DNA of 64,000 bases, taken from assembly GCA_902766255.1 (NCBI GenBank), contig CACXCS010000049.1:27666-91665 (forward strand). Reading direction: 5' to 3'. Source of the DNA: an uncultured Bacteroidia bacterium (lineage in GTDB: Bacteria > Bacteroidota > Bacteroidia > Bacteroidales > UBA932). Of the stretch, positions 54,201 to 61,531 are shown one piece after another. Position 1 is the stretch's first letter, and every line of letters starts with the position of its first letter. Below the pieces are notes generated by a model, which had not been told where the DNA came from, searched no databases, and was given only the letters and a program-made list of their open reading frames with translations. The translations under genes and the position numbers were made by a program.

Positions 54201-54815
54201 GCGGAAGTTCTCAAGAGCCTTCTGGCTTACCATTCCGCGGAGGGCATCTTCGTCTATAGCCTCGATCTTCTGGATTTCATGGGAGGTGCGGAAGCCGTCG
54301 AAGAAGTGCAGGAAAGGCACGCTCGACTTGATGGTGGACAAATGGGCCACTGCGGCCATGTCCTGAGCTTCCTGGACGCTGCCGGATGCCAGCATTGCAA
54401 AACCGGTCTGGCGGCAGGCCATTACATCCTGATGGTCTCCGAAGATGGAGAGGGCATGGGATGCAAGGGCGCGGGCTGATACGTGAAAGACTGCGGGCAG
54501 CAGTTCGCCGGCAATCTTGTACATATTGGGAATCATCAGCAGAAGGCCCTGGGAGGCGGTGAAAGTGCTGGTAAGCGCTCCGGCCTGAAGTGAACCGTGG
54601 ACGGCTCCTGCCGCGCCGGCTTCGCTCTGCATTTCGGTAACCTTAACAGTTTCGCCCCAAAGGTTCTTCTTGCCCTGGGCTGCCCATTCGTCGATGTTCT
54701 CCGCCATGGTGGAGGAGGGGGTGATAGGGTAGATGGCGGCGTGCTCGCTGAAAAGATACGCGATGTTGCTTGCTGCCTGGTTACCGTCACAGGTGATAAA
54801 TTTCTTTTGTGCCAT
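51297..54815 (-). CDS. nifJ: Pyruvate:ferredoxin (flavodoxin) oxidoreductase
   Basis: 1172 residues, the full single-chain homodimeric PFOR. It turns pyruvate and CoA into acetyl-CoA and CO2 and reduces ferredoxin, a mark of anaerobic metabolism. Domains in order: pyrimidine/TPP-binding domain I, transketolase-C-like II, gamma domain, a two-cluster ferredoxin domain (CIQCNTCAFVCPHAAIRP and CTGCGNCVDVC, about 690-770), and a C-terminal TPP domain with the third cluster (CAGCGETPYIKN) and the Mg-TPP motif FGGDGASYDIGYGG. It starts 21 bp downstream of fabD and is probably co-transcribed with it. Confidence 0.97.
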   Translation of the reverse strand: MAQKKFITCDGNQAASNIAYLFSEHAAIYPITPSSTMAENIDEWAAQGKKNLWGETVKVTEMQSEAGAAGAVHGSLQAGALTSTFTASQGLLLMIPNMYKIAGELLPAVFHVSARALASHALSIFGDHQDVMACRQTGFAMLASGSVQEAQDMAAVAHLSTIKSSVPFLHFFDGFRTSHEIQKIEAIDEDALRGMVSQKALENFRARALNPDAPVTRGTAQNGDVYFQAVESRNQVYEAVPDIVARYMGEISELTGRTYRPFEYYGAPDAENIIVAMGSVTETIRETIDHLAAEGRKYGLISVHLYRPFSEKYFLKVLPASVKRIAVLDRTKEPGALGEPLFLDVKALFQGKDNAPLVIGGRYGLSSKDTTPAQIVAVFDNLELKAPKADFTIGIVDDVTFKSLPVKEEISIVKPGTTECKFYGLGSDGTVGANKNTIKIIGSHTDLYSQAYFDYDSKKSGGYTCSHLRFGKSPIKAPYLVGTPDFVACHVPSYLSKYDVLKGIKDGGSLLLNSLWDEEETLKHIPDHAKAVIGRKHIKLYIINATKIAAEIGLGGRTNTILQSAFFRITGIIPADDAVKYMKDAALKSYGKKGENVVNMNYAAIDRGGEYTEVKVPAEWANITAKFVNPNASRLAPAFVKEIADVVNAQCGDTLPVSAFMPWNDGTMPNGTAAYEKRGVAVNVPVWDAEKCIQCNTCAFVCPHAAIRPFLLTEEEAAAVPAGLKLADGKANLKQYKYALSVSVADCTGCGNCVDVCLAKDKALTMESYQDNVAEQVNYDYLNSKVGYKQPFDPKSNMKAAQFAQPLFEFSGACAGCGETPYIKNITQLFGDHMMIANATGCSSIYGASFPASPYCTDAKGHGPAWQNSLFEDFCEFGLGMRLGSERIRETVAGLMKKGLECEKCSAEMKELYQKWLDNRGDYAVTREVADKLVPMMEACGCDVSKSLLALKQFIPARSQWIFGGDGASYDIGYGGLDHVLASGENVNILVLDTEVYSNTGGQSSKATPAGAIAKFAASGKKIRKKDLGMMAMSYGYVYVAQVAMGASPVQYMNAIKEAEAYDGPSLIIAYAPCINHGLKAGMGLSQREEKLAVECGYWHLYRYNPLLEEAGKNPFSLDSKEPDWTKFQDFLKGEVRFASLSKLYPESAGELLAKTEEFAKIRYSTYKKLSE

Positions 54816-54836
54816 TGTGTTGTAAATATGTGTGTG

Positions 54837-55724
54837 TTATTGGATTCCTTGGATTGTTATGCCTTCCGTTCCTGAGCTTATGCGCTTTACAAGCCCCTGG
54901 AGTACAGTCCCCGGACCGATTTCCGTAAAGTCAGAGGCACCGTCTGAGAGCATGTTTTGTATTGTCAGTGTCCAGCGGACAGGGGAGGTGAGCTGTCGCA
55001 GCAGGTTTGCTTTGATGGCTGACGGGTCTGTTTCCGGCCGTGCGGTGACGTTCTGGTATATGGGGCATAGGGGAGTGCTGAAAGCGATGGTCTCGATGGC
55101 CAGGGCAAGTTTCTCGCGGGCAGGCTCCATCAGAGGGGAGTGGAAGGCTCCGCCTACAGGGAGCATGAGGGCGCGTTTGGCGCCGGCCTCTTTGAGAGCC
55201 GAGGATGCGGCAACAACTGCGGACTCTTCGCCGGATATGACTATCTGGCCCTCGCTGTTGTAGTTGGCCGGAACCACTGTGCCCGGAGTTTCCGAACAGA
55301 TGCGCTCAATTGTTTCGGTGTCCATGCCGATAATGGCGGCCATAGCTCCGGGATGGGCCTCGCAGCATTCCTGCATGGCCGAGGCGCGGGTGGCGACAAG
55401 GCGCAGGCCGTCCTCGAAAGAAACTGCACCGGCGGCCACGAGGGCGCTGAATTCGCCCAGCGAGTGACCGCCGACCATATCGGGAGAAGGAAGGGAAGAG
55501 CATTCGGCAAGCACTACCGAATGCAGGAAGACAGCCGGTTGCGTAACCCTGGTTGCCTTGAGATCCTCGGCTGTGCCGTCGAACATTATATTAATTATGT
55601 CGAATCCCAGTATCCTGCAGGCCTCATCCATTAGTTCCTTGGCGCGTAATGAGCTGTCATATAACTCTTTACCCATTCCGCTGAACTGTGAGCCCTGCCC
55701 CGGAAATAGAAATGCCCTTTTCAT
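54837..55724 (-). CDS. fabD: Malonyl-CoA:ACP transacylase FabD
   Basis: 295 residues. FabD loads malonyl groups on acyl carrier protein for fatty-acid synthesis. The N-terminal FPGQGSQFSGMGK, the nucleophile motif GHSLGEFSAL (Ser about 92) and the Arg/His residues in RASAMQ and GAFHSPLM are present. The start is ATG 55724; an ORF extension to 55742 runs through the -7 box. The operon with nifJ couples an acetyl-CoA producer to an early fatty-acid step. Confidence 0.95.
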   Translation of the reverse strand: MKRAFLFPGQGSQFSGMGKELYDSSLRAKELMDEACRILGFDIINIMFDGTAEDLKATRVTQPAVFLHSVVLAECSSLPSPDMVGGHSLGEFSALVAAGAVSFEDGLRLVATRASAMQECCEAHPGAMAAIIGMDTETIERICSETPGTVVPANYNSEGQIVISGEESAVVAASSALKEAGAKRALMLPVGGAFHSPLMEPAREKLALAIETIAFSTPLCPIYQNVTARPETDPSAIKANLLRQLTSPVRWTLTIQNMLSDGASDFTEIGPGTVLQGLVKRISSGTEGITIQGIQ

Positions 55725-55729
55725 CTTGA

Positions 55730-55761
55730 CAAAGTTAATCAATTTTTTCGTATTTTTGCAA
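55730..55761 (-). promoter_or_regulatory. Promoter of fabD-nifJ
   Basis: On the minus strand a -7 box TAACTTTG (55730-55737) and a -33 TTG (plus-strand CAA 55759-55761) are 21 bp apart. The box ends 5 nt before the fabD ATG, so the mRNA is predicted to be leaderless. It overlaps the tRNA-Arg promoter on the other strand. Confidence 0.7.
55751..55758 (+). promoter_or_regulatory. Promoter -7 box of tRNA-Arg
   Basis: TATTTTTG ends 13 nt before the mature 5' end of the tRNA; a TTG lies at 55726-55728, 22 bp upstream. The box shares DNA with the -33 region of the fabD promoter. Confidence 0.65.
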
Positions 55762-55771
55762 CCGAATTACC

Positions 55772-55843
55772 GCGCCCTTAGTTTAATGGATAAAATTTAG
55801 GATTCCGGTTCCTACGATAGGCGTTCGATTCGCCTAGGGCGTA
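55772..55843 (+). tRNA. tRNA-Arg (anticodon CCG)
   Basis: 72 nt folding as a cloverleaf. The 7-bp acceptor stem pairs GCGCCCT with AGGGCGT (one G-U pair at the top); the D stem is GTTT/AAAT; the anticodon stem TAGGA/TCCTA holds loop TTCCGGT with anticodon CCG, which reads CGG; the T arm AGGCG/CGCCT holds TTCGATT. The discriminator is A and no CCA is encoded, as is usual in Bacteroidota. Confidence 0.93.
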
Positions 55844-55858
55844 CAACTTCTTACTTTT

Positions 55859-55893
55859 TGCTGATTTTTAAAGAGGTGTGACGAAAATCAGCA
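55859..55893 (+). other. 10-bp inverted repeat between tRNA-Arg and the next gene
   Basis: TGCTGATTTT (55859-55868) and its exact complement (55884-55893) with a 15-nt loop. It lacks a following T run. It could end the tRNA transcript, or be an operator for the lipoprotein gene, since a near-consensus box (TATATTAG, 55894-55901, one mismatch) directly follows. Confidence 0.45.
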
Positions 55894-55920
55894 TATATTA
55901 GCGCCAAAAATACTTGTACT

Positions 55921-56985
55921 ATGAAAAGATCACTTCTTTTATTGGCGGCGCTTCTCCCGCTCCTGGTCTCATGCGAGGCCCTAATGAAATCTTTAGGCCG
56001 TCAAGGCATCCTTGAAATCCACTTCGCTGAAGGTACTGTTCCTCCCACCAGGGCGGCTTTCCCGGACACGAACGACTTCCTTCTTACAATCACTGATTCC
56101 AAAGGCGGAACGGTTTACGATGGTACTTACGGCGCGTCGCTGGACAAATATACGCTTGACGAGGGGACATACACAGTGTACGCAAGATCCTGCGATTTTT
56201 CCGAGCCTCTGTTCGATACACCCCAGTACGGTGATACACAGGTGGCTGCCATCAAGCCAGGCAAGACTACTGTGGTCACTCTGTCTTGCGTTCAGATGAA
56301 TGCGGGTATCCGCCTGCGCATAGCTCCGTCATTCCTTGCTGCATACCCTTCTGCGGTCCTTTTCCTTAAGTCTACGGCGGGCAAGTTGATGTATGGCTTC
56401 ACTGAGAAGCGCATAGCTTTTTTCCAGGCGGGCAATGTAAATCTTGAGATGTCCGACGGCGGCATGGAGAAAACGCTCTTCACGCGCAGGCTCGAGCCGC
56501 AGCAGATTCTTACTTTGGGCGTGAATGTTGGTGCGGACGCCTCAAAGAGCGGCGTGGATGTGCAGGTGGATACTACGCGCAACTGGACCGACGAGGAGTT
56601 TGTGATAGGCGGCGGCAGCAACGGCAGCGGTGGCGGAAACGATCTTGACAAGGCTTATAGCGTACCTGTGGCAAAAAAGCACACTGGCGAAGATGACGTA
56701 TGGGTATATGGATATATAGTAGGAGGGGACCTTTCGTCGAGCAAGTGCTCATTCTCGGCTCCTTTTTCTTCCAGAACCAATCTTGTGCTGGCGTCCAAAT
56801 CTTCTTGTACCGACAAATCGTCCTGCCTGTCCGTACAGCTGGCCAAAGGGGATATACGTGACGAGCTGAACCTGGTCGACCATCCGGAACTGCTGGGGCG
56901 CCAGATATATCTGAAAGGGACAATCGTGGAGGCATATTACGGCATACCGGGGGTACAAAACATATCTGAGTACCAATGGAAATAA
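55921..56985 (+). CDS. Two-domain lipoprotein (DUF4493-like N-terminus, OB-like C-terminus)
   Basis: 354 residues with a lipobox (LLVSC, Cys about 18). The N-terminal 220 residues resemble DUF4493: beta-rich, with YDGTYGASLDKYTLDEGTYTV and a second beta domain to about 225. A Gly/Ser/Asn linker (about 227-241) leads to a C-terminal OB-fold-like domain (VWVYGYIVGGDLSSSKCSF) of the kind often found as DUF6359 in Bacteroidota surface proteins. Such proteins are often surface-exposed and linked to fimbriae or host contact; no function can be assigned. A strong hairpin follows the gene. Confidence 0.78.
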   Translation: MKRSLLLLAALLPLLVSCEALMKSLGRQGILEIHFAEGTVPPTRAAFPDTNDFLLTITDSKGGTVYDGTYGASLDKYTLDEGTYTVYARSCDFSEPLFDTPQYGDTQVAAIKPGKTTVVTLSCVQMNAGIRLRIAPSFLAAYPSAVLFLKSTAGKLMYGFTEKRIAFFQAGNVNLEMSDGGMEKTLFTRRLEPQQILTLGVNVGADASKSGVDVQVDTTRNWTDEEFVIGGGSNGSGGGNDLDKAYSVPVAKKHTGEDDVWVYGYIVGGDLSSSKCSFSAPFSSRTNLVLASKSSCTDKSSCLSVQLAKGDIRDELNLVDHPELLGRQIYLKGTIVEAYYGIPGVQNISEYQWK

Positions 56986-56994
56986 AAAATTCAC

Positions 56995-57022
56995 GGGGCG
57001 CTTGCATCACTGCGAGCGCCCC
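56995..57022. terminator. Hairpin after the lipoprotein gene
   Basis: A 12-bp stem (GGGGCGCTTGCA at 56995-57006 with 57011-57022, one G-T pair) and loop TCAC lie 9 bp after the stop. No T run follows on the plus strand, whereas an A run precedes it, so by the classical rule it would be stronger on the minus strand, where no gene is seen. Confidence 0.65.
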
Positions 57023-57045
57023 GCTACTTAACCTAAACTTAAACT

Positions 57046-57114
57046 ATGAAAAACTTCGCTGCTAATTTAAAAATTATTTTTATATCCACAAAAATATCAT
57101 CAATAATTTTTTAA
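57046..57114 (+). other. Possible 22-codon leader ORF
   Basis: ATG to TAA encoding MKNFAANLKIIFISTKISSI and two further residues, in AT-rich DNA between the hairpin and the M16 gene; its stop codon overlaps the -7 box of that gene. It could be a leader peptide or chance. I see no further support. Confidence 0.2.
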
Positions 57115-57119
57115 ATTTG
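57112..57119 (+). promoter_or_regulatory. Promoter -7 box of the M16 peptidase gene
   Basis: TAAATTTG fits TAnnTTTG and lies 21 nt before the ATG at 57141, in an AT-rich stretch. No TTG is at -33. Confidence 0.6.
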
Positions 57120-57140
57120 CGCAAATTTAGTCCGTGTATT

Positions 57141-60023
57141 ATGAAACGATTGATTATCTCACTGCTAACGGTCTGTGTCGCAGTTATTTCCTGCACACGC
57201 TTCGAGACCGTTCCAAATGACCCTCTGGGTACTAAAATCTACACTCTTGACAACGGCATGAAAGTCTTTATGTCAGTCAACAAGGAACAGCCCAGAATCC
57301 AGACTTATATAGCTGTCAAAGTCGGTAGCAAGAACGACCCTTCCGAAACTACCGGTCTTGCCCACTACTTCGAGCATCTTATGTTCAAGGGTACCGAGCA
57401 TTTCGGAACCAGCGACTATGCCGCAGAAAAACCCCTCCTGGACGAGATTGAACAGCTTTTCGAAGTGTACCGCAAAACCACCGATCCAGCCGAGCGCGAG
57501 GCCATCTACCATCGCATTGACTCCGTTAGCTATGAGGCATCAAAGATTGCTATCCCCAATGAGTATGACAAACTCATGGCGATGATAGGAGCTGACGGCA
57601 CCAATGCTTTCACCAGCAGCGACGAGACTGTCTATGTCGAGGATATCCCTTCGAATCAAATTGACAACTGGGCACGCATCCAGGCCGACCGTTTCCGCAA
57701 TGGCGTCATCCGCGGCTTCCATACCGAGCTGGAGACCATCTACGAAGAGAAGAATATGTCCCTTACCCAGGACAGCCGCAAGATGTGGGAAGCCATCGAC
57801 CAGGCACTCTATCCCAACCATCCTTATGGCAAGCAGACAACTCTCGGCAGCCAGGAGCATCTTAAGAATCCTTCGATCACCAACGTCAAGAAGTACCACG
57901 ATACCTATTACGTGCCCAACAACATCGCAGTATGCGTTTCCGGAGACTTCAACCCCAACGAAATGGTGAAGATTCTCAAGAAGTACTTCGGCGACTGGAA
58001 ACCCAATCCGTCCATCCCCGCCCTTGAATTCGAGCCCGAGCAGCCTATTGCAGCCCCCATTGTCAAAGAGGTTTACGGCCTCGAGGCCGAGAATGTGGCT
58101 CTTGCTTGGAGGCTTCCCGGCGCCGCCGACCTGAAGAACGGTGCCGTAGCCGAGATTGCCGGCTCCATCCTCTACAACGGCAAGGCCGGTCTTATCGACC
58201 TTGATGTCAACCAGCAGCAGAAGGCTCTGTTCATGTATGCTGGTGCCAATATCCAGCCGGATTACGGTTCCTTCCTTGTCATGGGACGTCCCAAGGAGGG
58301 ACAGACCCTGGATGATATCCGCGACCTTGCTCTCTCCGAGATAGCCAAACTTGCAGCCGGCGAATTCGACGAGAACCTCATAAGTGCTACCATCAACAAC
58401 ATAAAGCTCAACAAGATGCGTCAGCTCGAGGAAAACGGTTCTCGTGCGATGGCTTACGTGAATGCTTTTATCAACGGTATAGACTGGAAAGACGCCGCCT
58501 GCGAAATCGAGCGTTACGAGGCTGTGACCAAAGACGATATTGTGACATGGGCCAAGGAGTTTGTGGGCGAATCCAACTACGCCATCGTCTACAAGCGCAT
58601 GGGCGAGGACACCTCAGTGCAGAAGATTTCCGCTCCCAAGATTACTCCTATCGCCACCAACCGTGACGCCCAGAGCGACTTCCTCAAGGAGATCAAGGAA
58701 GCCCGCGTCAAGCCTATCGAGCCTGTATTCGTAAACTTCGACAAGGACATGTCCCGTTTCCAGCTTGCTGAGGGTGTGGACGTACTGTACAAGAAGAACG
58801 AGCTCAACGATATCTTCAATCTCGACCTTGTTTACAATGTCGGTACCGAGGATGACCCTGCGCTTGGCATGGCATTCGACTATATCCAATATCTTGGCAC
58901 CGCAGACAAGAGCGCGGAGGATATTGCCGCTCGCATGTATCAACTGGCATGCAGCATGAACCTGTATGCCGGCGCTCACCAGAGCACCCTGAGCATCAGC
59001 GGCTTGAGCGAGAACATGCCCGAGGCCCTGGCTCTTGCACGCGAACTTGCGTTCGGTGCTGTCGGCAACGATGATATCCTCGCCAACCTCAAGGCTGATG
59101 AATTCAAGACCCGCGCCGACGGCAAGAAGAATCAGCGCGCCTGCTTCTCCGCCCTCAGCTCATATGCTTCGTACGGCCCTGAATTTATCAAGAAAACAAC
59201 CTTGAGCAATGCTGCAGTGGCAGCCCTGACTTCTGACGAACTCCTTCAGAAGGTAAAGGACATCATGGCCAAGGGGTGCGAGGTGCTTTACTACGGTCCC
59301 ATGAACGAGTCCGACTTCAAGCAGGCCGTAGTCTTCGAGGGTTCCTATGAGGCTATCCCCGAGAAGTTTACACCTATGGTTGAAACTCCTGAGTCCAGCG
59401 TACTCCTTGCCCAGTATGATGCCAAGCAACTGTACTATATCCAATACTCGAACAGGGGAGAGAAGATGGATGTCGAGAGCGAACCCAAGCTTACTCTCTA
59501 CAACGAGTATTTCGGTGGCGGAATGAACAGCGTAGTGTTCCAGGAGATGCGCGAGGCCCGTGGCCTTGCCTACAGTGCTTGGGCACGCCTTCGCGACCCC
59601 AACTATGCTGACGGCACATATTCGTTCCAGGCATTCATTGCCACCCAGAATGACAAGATGCGCCAGGCTGTCGAGGCGTTCGATGATATCATCAACAACA
59701 TGCCCGAGTCCGACGCTGCTTTCGCAATTGCCAAAGACGCTCTTGAAAGCCGTCTGCGCACCCAGCGCACCACCGGCGAGTCTGTGCTGTGGGCTTATCG
59801 CAACTGCCGTCGCATGGGCCTGTCCGAGCCTACTGACAAGGCTGTATTCCAGGCACTTCCCAACCTTACTCTGGCCGATGTTAAAGCGGTACAGGAGCAA
59901 TGGGTCAAAGATCGCAATTACACCTTTGCAATCCTTGGCGACATAAAGGACCTTGATATGGATTATCTCAAGACCCTCGGCCCCGTAAAGACTGTAACCC
60001 TCGAAGAAATCTTCGGATATTAG
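57141..60023 (+). CDS. M16-family zinc metallopeptidase lipoprotein
   Basis: 960 residues with two full M16 halves, like PqqL or pitrilysin-type enzymes. The lipobox AVISC (Cys18) anchors it to an envelope membrane. The inverted zinc motif HYFEH (His75, Glu78, His79) and the distal Glu in ETIYEEKNM are intact in the first half; the second half lacks the motif, as is normal. Such enzymes degrade short peptides in the periplasm. The start is ATG 57141, giving MKRLIISLL; a TTG at 57117 falls in the -7 box. Confidence 0.92.
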   Translation: MKRLIISLLTVCVAVISCTRFETVPNDPLGTKIYTLDNGMKVFMSVNKEQPRIQTYIAVKVGSKNDPSETTGLAHYFEHLMFKGTEHFGTSDYAAEKPLLDEIEQLFEVYRKTTDPAEREAIYHRIDSVSYEASKIAIPNEYDKLMAMIGADGTNAFTSSDETVYVEDIPSNQIDNWARIQADRFRNGVIRGFHTELETIYEEKNMSLTQDSRKMWEAIDQALYPNHPYGKQTTLGSQEHLKNPSITNVKKYHDTYYVPNNIAVCVSGDFNPNEMVKILKKYFGDWKPNPSIPALEFEPEQPIAAPIVKEVYGLEAENVALAWRLPGAADLKNGAVAEIAGSILYNGKAGLIDLDVNQQQKALFMYAGANIQPDYGSFLVMGRPKEGQTLDDIRDLALSEIAKLAAGEFDENLISATINNIKLNKMRQLEENGSRAMAYVNAFINGIDWKDAACEIERYEAVTKDDIVTWAKEFVGESNYAIVYKRMGEDTSVQKISAPKITPIATNRDAQSDFLKEIKEARVKPIEPVFVNFDKDMSRFQLAEGVDVLYKKNELNDIFNLDLVYNVGTEDDPALGMAFDYIQYLGTADKSAEDIAARMYQLACSMNLYAGAHQSTLSISGLSENMPEALALARELAFGAVGNDDILANLKADEFKTRADGKKNQRACFSALSSYASYGPEFIKKTTLSNAAVAALTSDELLQKVKDIMAKGCEVLYYGPMNESDFKQAVVFEGSYEAIPEKFTPMVETPESSVLLAQYDAKQLYYIQYSNRGEKMDVESEPKLTLYNEYFGGGMNSVVFQEMREARGLAYSAWARLRDPNYADGTYSFQAFIATQNDKMRQAVEAFDDIINNMPESDAAFAIAKDALESRLRTQRTTGESVLWAYRNCRRMGLSEPTDKAVFQALPNLTLADVKAVQEQWVKDRNYTFAILGDIKDLDMDYLKTLGPVKTVTLEEIFGY

Positions 60024-60054
60024 TCTTTCAGGCTTACCGCTTTACATAACAAAT

Positions 60055-60100
60055 AGGATGACTGATAAGTCCATTAGACTTTGATGTCATCCTTTTTTTT
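60055..60100 (+). terminator. Intrinsic terminator of the M16 gene
   Basis: A stepped hairpin: AGGATGAC (60055-60062) pairs with GTCATCCT (60086-60093), and an inner AAGTC/GACTT stem is separated by symmetrical TGAT bulges. Eight T residues follow (60093-60100). It starts 31 bp after the stop codon. Confidence 0.85.
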
Positions 60101-60160
60101 GTTTCGAGTTCTCGGACGGATTGCACCCCGTCGTGGATCACTAAGGCGAGCGTCGCTGTC

Positions 60161-60236
60161 AAGGGTCCTGATGCCGGCACCCTTGGCGCCGTTTCCGGCC
60201 CTATTTGGCGTCAAGGGTCCATCCCGCTGCACCCTT
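60161..60236. repeat. Two tandem small hairpins of unknown role
   Basis: The sequence TCAAGGGTCC occurs twice, 52 bp apart. In each copy AAGGGT (60161-60166 and 60213-60218) pairs with ACCCTT (60179-60184 and 60231-60236) across a 12-nt loop. They lie in the 526-bp gap 60024-60549, between the M16 terminator and element B. The rest of 60102-60311 shows only a CTGCCC/GGGCAG hairpin near 60277-60292. No gene is supported here; a structured RNA or a decayed repeat is possible. Confidence 0.5.
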
Positions 60237-60311
60237 AACAAAAGGCATGGACTAAAAAGAGTATGACAACTTCGTCTGCCCAAGGGGGCAGCAGATGGAG
60301 CGCCCTAGGGA

Positions 60312-60481
60312 GTGCGGCAGTCGGCAGTCACCTCAAGGAAGGCGTGTCCACCCTCGGACACGTTAGAGGGAGGGGCCCGACGGATACATGTTATCGCGCA
60401 GTGATGACGCAGGAGACGTTGGGAGGGATGGAGTGATCGGAGCGAACGGAACCTTCCGGAGGTGACTGCCGACTGCCGCAC
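60312..60481. repeat. Palindromic element B, between convergent genes
   Basis: Exact 23-bp inverted arms (60312-60334 and 60459-60481), extended by an imperfect AAGGAAGG/CCTTCCG step, enclose 124 bp. The interior begins with the core CCACCCTCGG at 60349-60358, then CGTTAGAGGG and AGGGGCCC, which recurs in element A (CCACCCTCGG, CGTAAGAGGG, TGGGGCCC). The arms of the two elements are not related. Located between the ends of the M16 gene and the minus-strand cluster, as element A lies between two convergent genes. Confidence 0.82.
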
Positions 60482-60497
60482 AGCTCAACAAAAAATG

Positions 60498-60527
60498 GGG
60501 CGACCAATATGTGAGTATTGGTCGCCC
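60498..60527 (-). terminator. Intrinsic terminator of the five-gene exported-protein cluster
   Basis: A perfect 12-bp stem (GGGCGACCAATA at 60498-60509 with 60516-60527) and 6-nt loop. Read on the minus strand it is followed by CATTTTTTG, so it ends the transcript of the gene stopping at 60550. Confidence 0.9.
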
Positions 60528-60549
60528 TCATTCTTTAGTGACTGACGAA

Positions 60550-61089
60550 TTAGAATTCGTAACCCAGTTTGAGACCTAAACCATGGACGATAGATCCGGG
60601 AACGAACTGGGCGATGTAAGTAACGCCGGCAATAAAGTCGTTGCGCGGCATACCGACGCGGATGCCAATGGTAGGGGAGGCATAGAATCCCGAGTATATG
60701 CGGCTGACAGAGTAGCCCAGATCAACGTTCCAGTACGGAACAACCATCCGGGATTCCTGGGAAATAATGTTTCCTCGGAAATCGGCGAAGATGGGCATCT
60801 GGAATATCCCGCCGATAGCTCCGGGAGCTACGCCGGCACCCACTTTGAAAAATTCACCGAAACGATATCCTCCGATCACTTCGCCGCGGAAGCTGAATCC
60901 CTCCCTGAAGAAGGTAGCAGGGGTAAGCTGGGCCGCAAACCAGAATCCCTCATTAAGGCTTGGGAAGTCGATATACTTTGCCCTTTTAGGCTCGTCAGGA
61001 AGCACGTAACCGCTGTTTTTGGCCTGCCCGAAAAGAGAGGCGGGCGCAAGCATCAGCGCAAAGCTGACAATAAGTATCAATCTTTTCAT
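60550..61089 (-). CDS. Small outer-membrane beta-barrel-like protein
   Basis: 179 residues, family not recognised. The signal peptide (about 1-21) is followed by Gln. The rest alternates hydrophobic and polar residues in strands (GEVIGGYRFGEFFKVGAGVA; GFYASPTIGIRVGMP) and ends in GYEF, a C-terminal Phe typical of outer-membrane barrels; about eight strands fit. Last gene of the cluster; its ATG overlaps the stop of the preceding gene by 4 nt. It could be the membrane anchor for the soluble exported proteins encoded upstream. Confidence 0.75.
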   Translation of the reverse strand: MKRLILIVSFALMLAPASLFGQAKNSGYVLPDEPKRAKYIDFPSLNEGFWFAAQLTPATFFREGFSFRGEVIGGYRFGEFFKVGAGVAPGAIGGIFQMPIFADFRGNIISQESRMVVPYWNVDLGYSVSRIYSGFYASPTIGIRVGMPRNDFIAGVTYIAQFVPGSIVHGLGLKLGYEF

Positions 61090-61526
61090 AATACGCCGTC
61101 TGACTTAAGTCTAGCACGAAGCTGTGGAACGAGAACCCTTACGGTAGTACCAACGCTGACATCTCGGAAATTGCGTTTTACGCGCGTGGATCCTGCACGT
61201 TTATCTTCCATACTGACGTATTTGAGGTATTCGCCACGGTCCATGAAGAAGATGTCGAAGTAGTCCTGATAACGCTGGCGGGCGTTGACCTCAGTCATGA
61301 CAGGACGCATGTTGTAATCGGTGTTGCCGCGGGTAACACCCTTGAACAGGACGTCATATACGGCCTGTTTTTTGGCCTGTTCGAGGGCGTCGGTACGGTT
61401 ACGTCCGGTACCCCATACGCGAAGCGTGAGGCTGCCGTCCATCTCCTTGCTGATGCACTCGGTTTCCTGGGCGAAAGCTCCTGCTGACAGAAGCAGCGCG
61501 AGCATTGCAAAAACTAACTTTTTCAT
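61086..61526 (-). CDS. Exported protein, paralogue of the protein at 63479-63994
   Basis: 146 residues with a signal peptide (MKKLVFAM to about 19) and Gln20 as +1. The mature part shares a pattern with the first gene of the cluster: VWGTGRNRTDALEQAKKQAV, then DYFDIFFMDRGEYLKYVSM and a final LRARLKSDGV. The repeated A-x-x-x-A-K-x-x-A-V helix after a VWG strand recalls LPP20/FlgT-N-type envelope domains, but I cannot confirm it. ATG 61526 is used; a GTG four codons earlier is less likely. Confidence 0.75.
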   Translation of the reverse strand: MKKLVFAMLALLLSAGAFAQETECISKEMDGSLTLRVWGTGRNRTDALEQAKKQAVYDVLFKGVTRGNTDYNMRPVMTEVNARQRYQDYFDIFFMDRGEYLKYVSMEDKRAGSTRVKRNFRDVSVGTTVRVLVPQLRARLKSDGVL

Positions 61527-61531
61527 ATTGA

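Noticed and set aside
52317-54479. 720-codon open frame on the plus strand
   Set aside because: It is fully antisense to nifJ, whose motifs are complete; the translation is Gly/Val/Asp-rich mirror coding without a known domain.
60074-60283. Short frames on both strands in the intergenic gap (60074-60283 minus, 60081-60266 plus)
   Set aside because: Arg/Pro-rich translations caused by structured repeats and a terminator; no start context.
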